Shown: piece by piece, positions 34,511-46,900 of the stretch
Layout of the letters: each line of letters starts with the position of its first letter
Numbering within the stretch: the stretch's first letter is position 1
Source: Psilocybe azurescens
Lineage: Eukaryota > Basidiomycota > Agaricomycetes > Agaricales > Agrocybaceae
Reading direction: 5' to 3'
DNA length: 64,000 bases
Assembly (NCBI GenBank): GCA_023853785.1
Contig: JAJIRX010000668.1
Location: 682,001-746,000 of the forward strand
Position numbers and translations under genes: made by a program
Notes under the pieces: generated by a model
The model's input: the letters and a program-made list of their open reading frames with translations, nothing else
What the model was told of the DNA's origin: nothing
The model's database searches: none

Positions 34511-35247
34511 TGAGTCCTTTGATACTTCCCGATGGCGGATCTGTGACACTTTTGGCAGTAACGGAACATACAAATGCAAACACGTTTTTGGCTACTGTGC
34601 AAATGGGTATGCAACGCACTGTAGGCATTGGTGTCGCACCTATTTCATAACTCCCTTAAGTTTGGGGCGGCAGGAATGTCAGGTACCATCGTAAATGATC
34701 ATCAAGAAAATCGGGTGCTATAAGCGTCGAGTATAGATCATTGTTCAGCGCTCTTAAGAAAGGTGGTAAAATATCACTTCATAGAGGTTAGCACTTGTGA
34801 GTCTACCTGTTGTGATACCGTCACAGAATGATTATACTCTCACTTTACAGGATCCGGTCAGTCTTATACTGGACGTTAAGCATCAAACATATCATTCGCA
34901 TAGAAAGCATAGGCAGTTCATTCTGTCAAAATGACGGGCTCCCGCGTGCGAGCCGCCTGATAACCAGTTAACTTATTATTAGCACCACCTCCTGACATGT
35001 GGCACGTAATGATCCAATCGATAACACCGTGTACTTCTCGTTGCGGTATGCCATCGAGCGTCGAAAATTGAGCGCTGATGAATTCATAGAAGTACTGCGA
35101 AATCACAGCCTGCTCAATAAGTGCGATTCGCTCCCTCGACTGTCCAGTCGAGCGCCACTTTTCGTGTATATAACAGAGCCATCGTGTGGTCTCCGATGAA
35201 GATTCTTCCCCTTTCACGTCCAGGGTATTCCGCAGCGCCCCTTTAAA
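34511..35247. other. No assigned gene
   Basis: A minus-strand frame at 34918-35358 (no ATG at its start; contains FYEFISAQFSTLDGIPQREV) overlaps the start of the next gene. It may be a real exon of an unrecognised gene or chance. Confidence 0.3.
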
Positions 35248-36913
35248 TGACGGAAACCAGTACTGCGGCGGGCACCTTGGACCCTTTTTGTCGCTGTATA
35301 TCACAGGGATTCGTGATATCCAAATCATCCGATACGCGAGGCGTAAGTGTGAGCTCAATAATATCAGGATTTGGGATTCTAAAATTTACAATCATCCAGT
35401 GGCGTCTTTGACGATTGTGTTCTTCGATTACAGTGGGTGATCCTTCTATCTTCGAAATAGAGCCTGACTTCACGGACATTTATGCAGTCCTCACACTAAA
35501 TAGGGAGGTGAGCATAGGTGGTAATATCTGCAAATGAATAGGCCTCACTTATACGCCACGCAGATCGGCTTTCTCTTGGTGCGTTCATAATGTCGAGAGA
35601 TACCTACTCTGCATCGAAAGCTGATAGTATTCAAATTGTTAAGACAAGTAGATGGTCCCCTGTAAAGGTTCTGTTTCTGTTGGTACGTCGAAATATGGAA
35701 ATAGCCAGCGTCTCCGGTGTTAATAAATCACAGAACCGATACTATACGCTATCAGCGACAATGTTAGTGAAGATTGCCTAATGTATGGGTGCATGATACC
35801 GTATTGAACCGTCTATCCACACAGTGCTTCCAGCTTCGGTAAGTCCATGGCATAATGCATGTCGGCAACTAACAATATTTCCTTAGGCTTCTTTAGCCCC
35901 GAGGTCAATGATTCGGTGAGCTCATTTAGAGTTACAGTCCATGGGTGCCCCTTAACGTCTGAGCTGTCGGTCGTTAGTTGTAAGCACATTTAGTAGTACC
36001 TCTCTTCATTTCACCAGTTTGATGATCAACTCCTCTATCGTTAAGCTGTAAGGGTCTTCCTTCACAAATTCTCTTAGATTCGTTCTCATCATGCTCACCT
36101 AGGTCTGCATTACTTCAGATGGGAAGGATGGACAGGGATAATTGGGTACATCTTTACGTCAGGTAACTGAGATATTGTTCGAGTCAACTCCTGCTTAATC
36201 GCATATGAACGATGTAGGGCTTCTACAGACACGGATATTTGCTCTTTACAGCATGAACAAAGCCATCGTCGCCTTCCTTTCAAGTTTATTCGTTCTATCC
36301 CTTGCATCAGCGGCTACTATAATGGGGGTTTTTCTATCAGGAATAACAGGTGCGTTAGAAGTCTCATTTAATACTATAGCTAGATATTTGGAGTACTCAT
36401 TCCTTGTTGAACTACAAGCCCATGCACTCCCAGTTCCGGGAGGGTCGTTTTGTAGTTCATCACAGGTCCCAAGCTACTTGTATTCAGTCTGGATTCCCAT
36501 CCTCATTTTTGAATCGGTATTGTGTGCAATGGCCGTGATGCGTGGGTTCCAGAACCGTGCCGCAACTCGATATTATTATGGTCAGAGTCGGCTTCTTGAC
36601 ATTCTTGTTCTGGATTCTGTGTTCTATTATGTTTTGTGAGTCGCTATAATTATAAAACATTTAGCGAGATTAATTGTGATTCATACAGAATGGTTTTGAC
36701 ATACATGAGCTGTCTCATTGTCTCCCTTGAAAAACCAGTGCGTGCTCAACGATTGAATTCGCTGTCGCGTTGCAGTTCTTGCTTACAAACACTCTGCAGA
36801 ATCCGTTCATGGAAATCCCCATCGGATTTTCATTCGCCTTTGCATCAATCATATGTGGTCGTATGGTATTGGACATACACGACCGGATTAAAGGCGACAG
36901 CAACGATTCGTAA
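35248..36913 (+). CDS. DUF6533-type multi-pass membrane protein B
   Basis: Early exons read IQIIRYAR then ASLTIVFFDY and, after an intron, VLTLNREV, the DUF6533 signature. SRWSPVKVLFLLVRR follows, then TRIFALYSMNKAIVAFLSSL, the ALPVPGGSFC segment, YSVWIPILIFESVLCAMAVM, LLDILVLDSVFYYVL and a last exon PFMEIPIGFSFAFASIICGR ending KGDSNDS, stop at 36911-36913. The nearest ATG (35248) gives MTETSTAAGTLDP and is out of frame by one base with the conserved start of the next exon part, across a T run at 35284-35288. Either the true start is elsewhere or this copy is frameshifted. Gene C is a close paralogue 2 kb downstream. Confidence 0.7.
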
Positions 36914-37285
36914 TTTATATAGCAAAGAAAAAATAAAATCTACGTTCTTTGAAAAGCCTCTAGCCGATAACATGTGGAATGTGGCACGGAGACGCTTTGA
37001 ACTTCGCCAGGAGTATTTTTAGCGCCGGCCCCGCGGCAATATCTTGACCATTTGAGACCATAACGTCATTTATCAGCATGAGGCGGCCTACCACCGTGGC
37101 AGGTTCAGAATATTGGGCCAAGTTGTTCCTGGTGGCCCACGCGAGGTAACGCAACGAGAAAACCACGAGGCCCCTGAATTACCACAATGGCCTATATATA
37201 ACCCTTCGGACACAGTGGCACTCTCAATCAAGATATATAAGAGTGTACTACCTTTTTCTCTTTTATCTCATCATCCTTCCTCATC
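36914..37285. other. Intergenic
   Basis: No gene seen. The last about 60 bases are pyrimidine-rich (CTTTTTCTCTTTTATCTCAT), a common feature just upstream of fungal start sites. Confidence 0.4.
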
Positions 37286-37969
37286 ATGAACAATTCCACA
37301 GATGTAAAGCATCTTTTTGTGTGCAACGAGTAAGCTTTAGTTAACTCATCATTCTTGTTCCTTGTTTTCTCACATGGTATGTATATCCAACACAGCGAAG
37401 ATCAAAACCCACAAGTCCGATCAAATGGAAGCAACGAGCCTCTAAGAGTCTATGGGTTTCCTTTGAGCAATACTGCCTTGGATTCGTTGGGAGCCAGAAT
37501 CTCCCATCTCAAGCGACTAGTGATTCGCACAATGCTTTTGGAGTATCTTAAATACAAGCTCTGCGAGAAAAGGACACCGGACTGGGAATTCAGGTGTGCC
37601 TGGGTACACGGCCCACCGACTGAGGAAAATGGTCGTCTTCTGGTTATTGTTTTAGCTCCAAACAATCCTGCAAAGCAATTGGTAGATTCCTATGATAATC
37701 CAATTCTCAGAGAAGTTCGAAAAGTCTGCATCAGTCAGGATGGCCTGGACTTGAGATTGAACTTTGCCATGGTGGTATACTGCGATCTCCGTATGGTCTG
37801 GCTGCTAGTGAGCACGCCGAATACGCTCCAGAGGTTTTCGTCGCCCGGAATAGGCTTTTTCCCCATAACCATTGGGTTACCTCTTCTATTGAAATTGATT
37901 GGGGAGCTTGCTCCCTACCGCCCGATGCCTGAATGTCTGATCCCACGTGACCCTCTGGCTTTTCGATAG
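37286..37969 (+). CDS. Hypothetical protein, unrecognised
   Basis: ATG at 37286 (MNNSTDVKHLFVCND), a 66-base GT-AG intron (37330-37395), then an exon to 37969, in total 205 residues. The second exon contains LSNTALDSLGARISHLKRLV, EFRCAWVHGPPTEENGRLLV and PITIGLPLLLKLIGEL. No signal peptide; a hydrophobic patch lies near the C-terminus. I do not recognise a family. Splicing in phase and length favour a real gene. It lies between two DUF6533 genes but shows no similarity to them. Confidence 0.55.
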
Positions 37970-38734
37970 TCACCCCGTGAGAACCTTGAAAGTAAAGCTC
38001 GTCATAGAGCATGCCAGGCACAGCGTTCGCTCTCCGGACATGTCCGACAGTTTTCTTCTTCGGCCCACATCTACTCATATTCAACCGAATTCAACGTTCA
38101 TTTAAACTAACCCATACTCCTCAGTGGATGGCCCGGTCTATGATTTATGGAGGTTACGTGCTATGAGATGTTGATTTTGTTGTCATTGCAGTTTGGTAGC
38201 GAGTGCATTAATATTAGGCATTGACATCTCAGGTTACAGGTATGGGGTATAACAGGCTCTATTGTATTAAGTTATTCAAATTTCAAAACCCCACCTTCAA
38301 CCACCCAGCGAATTCTTGACCTTCAATGCCAAGGGCGACGGAAAACGATGTGGGGATCCCTGAACATCGACTCGGGCAATTCTCTCCACCGGTTTGTGAC
38401 ACGTTGTACACGTATCGTCTGGACTCTCACATCTGGCACCGAATGGGATATTTAGTTGGACACTTTCTGAAATGCGCTCAATATCTGTCATCTGGCGAGC
38501 TGGATTCTTTTCTATGTGGCTATAAATCCGCTGTCTATCAAGAGCTTCAAGGGGCCCCTATCGGAGAATGACATGTCTTCGTGCCTTTTACTGATCGCAA
38601 TCACGACCCGGTGGACCCTACTTCTTACTTAAGAAGCCAACCTCGCTGTTTGCCACACTCTCCGGCCCTCTCCCAACCTTCATCATCACGCAACATTCAA
38701 CATACTCAGAAAAGTGGCAGCTGTGACGGCAGCG
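37970..38734. other. Intergenic, upstream of DUF6533 gene C
   Basis: An 81-codon frame at 38326-38571 has no recognised features. No other signal. Confidence 0.35.
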
Positions 38735-40387
38735 ATGGAAACGCTCGGGCGTGATTCAGCCTCCATGATAAAGAGTCTTCGGAACATTCAAATCCTGAGA
38801 TACTCTCGACGTGCGTCCTTCTTCGTTAATCTATGTGCCAAGGCTGATAATTCATCATCGCAAGTGGCATGTCTTGCAGTTGTCTTGTTTGACCATGGTA
38901 TGACCCGCTACCCATAGTCACGACATACTGAACTTGACCGGAATATAGCTGTTACATTCGAGTCTGAAGTGCGTCAAGGAACAAAGATATCGTGTTGATG
39001 GCATGCGGGACTCACAATGTTGTCTGTGTAGGTCAACATGATTTGGGTAGGGCATCCAAATCAGCGAGTCAATCTTCGAGGTTGATCCATATCTTCATGT
39101 AGAGATCTAGATGGACGGTGGTCAAGGTCCTATTTCTGATAGTACGTCTATCCCATAGCCTATGTGTAATATCGATTGACTATCAAGTTAGAATCGCTAT
39201 TACATCTTAGCGGGCTTAATGTGAGTCCTTATTGCCATCGCGATACTCTGCCAGGACTGATCAGTTACTTAGACTATCCAACTACGGTAAGTTTTGCATA
39301 CTATTTGAGGCAAGACCGGTCGCACTAATCGACTCGCACAGCGTTTCTAAGCCCTGATATCTCTGATCCAGTGAGTACAAGTCTTAATGTAGGGCACAAT
39401 GTGTTGATTCAAACTATCCTCGCTCAGTTGTGCGTTGTTTTCAATATATCTTCAGATATCGCAGCCTCACAAATGGCGTAGCTGTAAGTGATCGATAACC
39501 ATACCGGATATGAATGCGAGGGTTCATGATGACTTCATCCTTTCGAAGGCCTTCACTATTTTCGTTGGGAGTGCTGGAATGCCGTGGTTGCCTTCACTTT
39601 GACGCAAGGTAAGTACTATCTCTGTCGAGCGGCGTCCATGTTCACATAGGATTTCAATTAGCCATACTGCAGATACGAATATACGCTCTATACGAATTGA
39701 ATAAGAGAGTTCTGGCTCTGACGCTAGGCTTATTCATGGTCACTTCGGGAATTTCGATATGGATCATGGCAACAAGTTCTTTGGGACTCACAGGTACGAG
39801 ATTGCACTCGTACATAATTTTCGACTGCTCATTCCTTTCGTATTGCATTTGCACAAAGCTCGAGCAGTAAATATTCCAGGAGCAAGATTTTGCAACATGT
39901 CTGTCTTCCCGCCGACTACATATACGTTTTGGATTCCTATTCTTGTGTTTGAAAGCCTCTTGTGTACTCTTGCGATCATACAAGGTTTCCGGACTTTCAA
40001 GTACCACGGATCGCTCTTTAGCCACGGAAATCGACTGATGGGAATCCTTGTCCGTGATTCAGTGACATATTATCTTCTGTGAGTCCTTAAATGATCTTTC
40101 ACTTCCCCCTATTGTCTAATACAATCGCAAGCATCTGTCTTTCCTATCTCAGTTGCATAATCGTTGGGTTCAAGACCCCGGTATTCTCTCTATGTAATCT
40201 TTGAATGTTCTCTATGCTGACGCATGATAAACGACAGAACCCTTATATCGAGGTCTCCCTTGGGATTTCGTTGGCCATGCCATCTATCTTATCCAGTCGC
40301 ATGGTATTGACCATCAGAGAAGAGAACTCGGAAAAAGAACATAGCTTCACAACTAGTGGCACGAGCCTTGGTTTCTCCGGACAGTAG
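38735..40387 (+). CDS. DUF6533-type multi-pass membrane protein C
   Basis: ATG at 38735 gives METLGRDSASMIKSLRNIQI and LRYSR. After an intron comes VACLAVVLFDH, then TFESEV, the DUF6533 start. Later exons give QIRIYALYELNKRVLALTLG, VNIPGARFCNMSVFPPTTYT, FWIPILVFESLLCTLAIIQG and GILVRDSVTYYLL, and the end VSLGISLAMPSILSSRMVLT, with a stop at 40385-40387. The residue order and exon borders match gene B, so the two arose by duplication. Middle exons between 39000 and 39650 are short and only partly resolved. Role unknown, presumably an integral membrane protein. Confidence 0.7.
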
Positions 40388-40471
40388 GTTATGAATATCA
40401 TACATCCGTTACTCGATAAAAAGGTTTAAAACCTAACGAGCTAAACTGCTGGATGTTCTCCGGGGACATTT

Positions 40472-41277
40472 CTATGCCAGAACATAAGGCGTCACGATCC
40501 CAAGCAGCACCACACACCATATGTCAACTACCACCTTGGGCACTCCATCTGAGGTCTTCGATTGGGGACTTCCAGCGTCTCCGTTCCCATTTCCACTGTA
40601 TACACTATTTGGGCTTGATGTCGCTGTGTCAGCTACGTTTCCGCCCATAGAGCCCTTAGACGGTTGAGAGTTTGAAGCCTGGGGAGAGCCGGGGATCGGG
40701 AATCCGGCATTTGCGCAAAATTTCTGGTACTCTGAAACGTATGTCAGTCGTTGAATTTGGATTTACGGACAAGGTGCATGCGGAAGTCTCGTACGTGATA
40801 TCTAGGGCACCGTGACCGAGCTTGTGTCGTCAGTGTCTGTGGTCGAGCTCGTTCCTGATGCCGAGTTCAACGCTGCTTCGGTGGCTTCGTGTCTTTTTTC
40901 TTCAAGAACACATGCTTGACACGTATCCAGTGTGTCTTGAATGTCGACTGAGCAGCCGCATTGGTTGCTTCCGCAATTCTGTGTGGAAGAATATGAAAAG
41001 TCAGTTAGAACATATGGAACGAATCGAAAAATTGGGACAGCGCCAATGGTAGAGACTTATAGTTGCCTGTTCCAACGCCACGCACTCTATCTCGCAGGTT
41101 GCAGGAAACGTTACAGTTGATTGTTTACCGAGTAGATTTCTGGGGTGAGAAGAATCGACGGACGCTCCGTTGACTGCGACAAATTGGCGACTCGGCTATA
41201 ATGGACGTTGATATGCACTTACTCAAAGGGAATGAAAGAGTGGAGAAAACGAAAATACAGCTAAAGAAGTTACGCAT
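40472..41277 (-). CDS. Secreted Cys-rich protein, probably GPI-anchored (paralogue 2)
   Basis: On the minus strand ATG 41277 opens a signal peptide (MRNFFSCIFVFSTLSFPL). A later exon gives NCGSNQCGCSVDIQDTLDTC, QACVLEEKRHEATEAALNSA, and the last exon EYQKFCANAGFPIPGSPQAS, a Ser/Gly-rich linker and a hydrophobic end VVVDIWCVVLLGIVTPYVLA, with a stop at 40472-40474. The cysteine pattern and the FC-ANAGFPIPGSPQ block match the gene at 27039-27876. The second intron has no clean donor in phase (around GAGATAGAGTGCGT near 41081), so this copy may be damaged. Confidence 0.6.
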
Positions 41278-43902
41278 AGTAGAGGTACATTCAAACAGAA
41301 AAGAGAACGGGGTTTAGATTCCTGGTGTCTAATTTTCAGATGGTGGTTGGATATATGCTACCTTTTTAATCGTGTGTCATTTCTCTGGAGCCACTGCATA
41401 ACAATAAATGACGGCGATCTGTCCGAAGCTGACATTTAACGATATTTAGAGGCCGATCACAGATATTGATTCCAGAATCAACATCGCTCCAAAACGACGC
41501 ACATTTGTTAACTCAAAGGATTGTGTACGTCTCTTTCTAAGCTAAAGAACGAAGAGCCTAATTCAAAATCACATAAAGGATTGAAAGACTTCTTACATGC
41601 CGGTCTCAAAATACTAGTAGGAATTTTCGTTCTGTCAACTGCAAATCTGATATACGTCACCGCCCATCCTGATAGAAATTTATAGAAGTATAAGCCGGTC
41701 ATACGAAGAAGATCATCATATTGACAGCGTGGTACATATCAGTCTCGATCCGTACGTTCCAGTTCCAGTCAACGGTGACGACGAATCATCGCGAGAGTAG
41801 ACTATCGTTGCCACTGCACAATACAGTATAGAGCCTAAATCCGCAATGGATCTCTCCACTATGCAAATATATATTATCCGACGATACCGCTCAGAAGGAT
41901 GCGCCAAAATCGCACACCGACTCGTCCACCCTCTGATATATCCGGGGTAGGACTGTTCGCTACCAGTGGATACTTTTGAGCTTGAAGCCAGGGATAGAAA
42001 ATACAGCACTGGAGCATATATAATGATACTTTGAGACGCTTTTCAGTGAGTGATATTATCTTTTGATGCCTTCGCTACATATGCAAGGATATTAGGGACT
42101 GGTAAGTGGATCCGGCAAATACTCCCTTAGCAATCTCAGACTCTTGGTATCTTTGCTTTCAAGTCACGCTTCCCCGACAGGAGTATCAAGACCATTGAAT
42201 ACGACGGATTCATATCCTCACTGGTCATTACCACAGTTTTATGAAATAGAGAGCACTTGATTAGTGACCGGAAAATGTTTGGTGGAACAGGAAAGCCAAT
42301 AACTACCGCTAATTCTTGGAGCGTCTTGCACTCTATATGAAATTCACGGAAATATCTCGGTCGCCCTCTAACTTATAAGATATTCCTGAATCTGCCGCGT
42401 GGGCCACCAAGGGCCCACGCGATTGATTGATTGGCTGTATTTGGCAAACGCGTCGTAACTATTTAATCACGTGCACTGGCGGAATCACCCACACATAGCC
42501 CGACTTTGTACTAAGGCGTCCTCGTTCAAACTTGGGAGCAACCTTCTATGAACTTCTGGGTTGACTACGTCGTCCTACGTATGGAATATCTGATAGCTGC
42601 ACTTATCCACATCCTGACGTCCCTTAGGCAATTGTCGGTGGCCACGAATTGCGGAAAAGATGAGTATCCGGGTCACATAATCATTGAGTATCTTCTAATC
42701 GGAGCAATACATGTACGACAATGCAATGACTAGGAGTTGGGGTATTTCCAAGTCGGTGTTCCCTAGACATGCAGCTTGTATCATTTTGATGCGGAAGATT
42801 GTGGATGTTCATTATTGCACCAAATGCCTGGTCGATATTGCCAATACTTACGTCCATAAGATGTCAGGCGATCGTCAAAATGAACATGATATAGCCTTGA
42901 CTAACGGATTGTTGAAGCTGCTCTGGAGCTTGACAAGTCCACGAGGGCGTGCAACGGATCAACTCAGCCTTCTTATTCGTCCCCGGTAGGATTTAGAGTT
43001 GGCGAGGTCATCGCCTCTCATCGCATTGATTTGGACAGCAATAACTATTCTCCCTGAGTCCCTATGAGTTCTTTGTTCCCCAAGATGTGTCTTAGACGCT
43101 ATTTGACTAGCACCCAGGTCGCCCGCGAACTGACCAGGAAGTATGAAAATGGACACTACTCTGCATTCGATGCACGCATCCTTCTGGTTTTCTTTTCTTC
43201 TGTGTATAGATTCAGAGCAACTTTTTAATAACTGCTCATCAAGGGCTATTGTTATGCATTCTGATGCACAAGAAGCACCAGTTCTTATATAGGGGAAGCT
43301 GTGATCTACCATGATTATGGTTTGGCGGTGATAGAAACAGCATTCATCACGTCATTCTTCAAATATACGAGGACGCGCCAATGTGCCCGGTGTTTCTGTC
43401 TTGCGGCTTCTGTGACATCCGAGGGAATCTGGAGCATCAAGAACACGCATATTCTGGTAAGTAAGCGCTTCTACGCTCATCACATGTAGCTTGTTTTCTC
43501 CTTTACTAATTCAGTTGGCCCAACAATATGCTGGAGTGAATTTGAGCTCCAGACGATTTAAAGCGCACATCAGGTGCAATTTCTACTGTTATATAGATAC
43601 GAAGAGCTGTAAGAGCGCATAGGTATGACTCTACGAGCTATATATACTTTGTTGACATCCGACATAGTTCTTGATCGTATAGTCCGGCCGTCATGATAAG
43701 AGTTTCCGTTGGCTGTTCTGATCTCGAAGTATGGATGTGAATAATGCACGACGACGTGGGTAGATATCTGATCGATAACATATCCTGCTCTGCAAGCACC
43801 CCTCCATACATAAAGGACTCCCAGATTAGACGTTTTTTGATCTCATACTTCTCCCAACCGCTGTGATACCATCCTTTGTTAAGGCTTTTTGGAACCTCGG
43901 CC
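41278..43902. other. Intergenic, no gene recognised
   Basis: Short frames such as 41716-42009 (-), 42711-42989 (+) and 42959-43312 (-) show no domain. A minus-strand frame from 43638 overlaps the first exons of the next gene and is taken as chance. Confidence 0.35.
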
Positions 43903-46900
43903 ATGGCTTTCTTCGGCTTGAGCGTAAATGATACTTTCGGTGCATATACCCTTGGTACCTTTGCGTCCTCTATGTCAGTGTTCTGTCTCTGTGTTATGCT
44001 TACGACGCGTTTTGAACATAGCATACCCACAGACTATTTGGGGTGACTTGCTTTCAGGCATGGGTTCAAGCGTAGAGCCTTTCCATTCTCCATTGGACTG
44101 ATCGGTTACCCAATCAGACTTATCACTATTTCAACACGTACTCGGACGGAATCTTGCTCAAGCTGACTGTAAGGCTTCCTTTTCTCTTGTCGATATCAAA
44201 GGATCATTAACGATGAATCCAGGTCATCACAGTATCGTTAGTCAGAAATCTCTTTACTCCTTACTAACCTGCTGACCCCTCAAGCAGAGGTTTCGAGATG
44301 TTGCATGTCAGCTTCAGCATTCATGCGGTATATCACTACCTCATAAACGACTATTTCAGCCCACTATCTCTTCTACATAACATCTGGTATATTGTCTTTC
44401 TCACTCCGTTCTACTGCCCGCTCACCCGAACCCTGGTTGGCAGGTCCATCAATGTATGTTGAAACATTCAGACGTGTTCTTCCACTACATAATCCTGACT
44501 CAGACGATGTTTGTCAGATTTTGTTCGGCGTTATTGTGCTGATTATCTCTCTCTCTGTCTCATGGGTGTTTCTAACGAAGGGCTATTTCAGGCAATCGTT
44601 GTTCTAGTGGTACAACTCTTCTACGCCCTGAGAATCTATATCAGTATGTTTCTATACCATTGTCTCGAAAAGGTTCATTCGACCTGACGTTTGAATTTCT
44701 AGTAAGCAGGAGGAAAAATGTGCTCATTCCTGTCGCTATCGTATGAATTTCGTCAATACTACACATCTGCGCTTCCAATCTCACGTTTTGTTATTTCCCC
44801 CAGACTATCGTGGCACTGACTCACTGCAGTAAGTTACCCCCCTTCGGTTTCGTCCAGCGAGAAGCTCATTAAAACTAATAGCAACGAGTTGGAGTCAGTT
44901 ATTAATTTACTAAATGTCCTATTTAATGGCGCTTACTATTGTCGGCTGTAGTTCTCGTAGCTGTCCTGTAAGTACCCTGATCCGCTTTCTGGCAAGATCT
45001 TTTTTGCTCAATTTATTGGACAGCTTCCGACTGCATAGTCTCCTCGATATTCCAGGGCTGCCAGAGGTGCGTCATAGGGCGATATATCACCTCATGTCCA
45101 ACTGAACTATCCCATGCTGTAATTCAGACTCTGGCTAAAGTATCTTTGTCCACCGCGGTGGCAATTGATATTACCATAGCCTCCACTCTCACTTACTATC
45201 TCCATACCAGTCGCACGGGAATCAAACAGTATGTCGCCATGTCTGGAGGTCTTTACACAGCCCCCCATTTTTTGGTCGGACTCCGGTCGGACTCCGTCGG
45301 ACTTTCTATATTCAGAATGACAATTTTTCTGGTCTAGGACTGCTGAAATTTTCCGGTGAGATTCCGGTGAGATTCCGGTGAAAGTCCGACCGGACTACAA
45401 GTCCAACGGACTGTCCGGGCGGACTGTCCACTGGAAATGACCGGACAGGACCAACGGAAGTCCAATGGAAGTCCATTGGAATCCCACCGGACATGACCAT
45501 TGGAATTCCAGCGGACAAGTCCAACAGAATTCCAATGGAAGTCCAACAGATGTCCTTTTATTATAATTTATACTAGTATAGAAAAAAAAGACACTAGCGA
45601 GAATTGAACTCGGGCATCGGAGAATGCCGGACGCAAGCAGGATAAACCAACTGAGCCACAAAGGCTTATGAAAAATAATAAAATTAGTTAAATACATAGC
45701 GATGCCGCCGAAATTCTCGGCACTGCTCGGCACGGGACAAGCAACAACGCCGCACGTGACATATTGATGCCACGTCAGTCCGTTGTTGATTCCGACCCCA
45801 ACCCTTTTTCCTTCCACCACCACCACCGCCTCGTCGGTCAGAGCCAGGCGAGAGCCAACCCGACGCGACAGAGGACGAGAACGACCACGACGGCCACACC
45901 GACAAGGACGAGGGACGACTGCGACAGCAACAACGAGGACGCTGGACGAGGACGCCGGACGAGGACCACAACGAGGACCGCGAGGGCGAGGGCGAGGACC
46001 GCGAGGGACCGCGAGGACAACGGCTAGGACAACGGCTAGGACCACGACCACGACGGTGAGGACCAAGACACCGGCGTGGACCAGGACGACGGCGAGGACG
46101 GCGGCGAGAGCAAGGAGACGACGGCGAGGGGCGAGTACGGGCGAGAGCAAGGACGACGGCGAGGGTGAGTACGGCGGGCGAGGACGAGTACGGGCGGCGA
46201 GGGGCGAGTACAGCGGCGGGGACGAGAACGACGGCGGGGACGAGGACGACAGCGAGGGCGAGTACAGCGGCGAGGGCGAGTACAACAGCGGGGACGAGGG
46301 ACGACAGCGAGGGCGAGTACGGTGGCGAGGGCGAGTACGGCCGGCGAGGGCGAGTACAGCAGCGGGGACGAGGACGACAGCGAGGGGCGAGTACGGGCGG
46401 CGAGGGGCGAGTACAGCAGCGGGGACGAGGGAGACGACAGCGAGGGCGAAGTACGGGCGGCGAGGGCGAGTACGGCGGCGGGGACGAGGGACGACGGCGA
46501 GGGCGAGTACAGCGGCGAGTGCGAGTACAGCGGCGAGGGCGAGTACAGCGGCGGGGACGAGAACGACGGCGGGGACGAGGACAACAGTGAGGGCGAGTAC
46601 AGCAGAGAGGGTGAGTACAGCAGCGAGGGCGAGTACAGCAGCGAGGGCGAGTACAGCAGCGGGGACGAGGGACGACAGCGAGGGGCGAGTACAGCGGCGA
46701 GGGCGAAGTACAGCAGCGGGGACGAGGACGACGGCGAGGGCGAGGGACGACAGCGAGGGGCGAAGTACGGGCGGCGAGGGACGAGTACAGCAGCGGGGAC
46801 GAGGACGACAGGACGACCACAACACGCTGACGACAGCAGCGACGCGTACTACGACACGCATCGGACAACAGCGACACGTACCACGACACGTATGGACAAC

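Noticed and set aside
34036..34579. ORFs within the poly(A)-tailed retroposon
   Set aside because: No reverse-transcriptase or endonuclease motifs, and the frames run across the target duplication.
43638..44030. 130-codon minus-strand frame
   Set aside because: It overlaps the first exons of the DUF6534 gene, which match a known family, and does not open at ATG.
45589..45669. A functional tRNA gene
   Set aside because: The acceptor stem ends do not pair and the D-arm is irregular. The unit is repeated within transposon copies.
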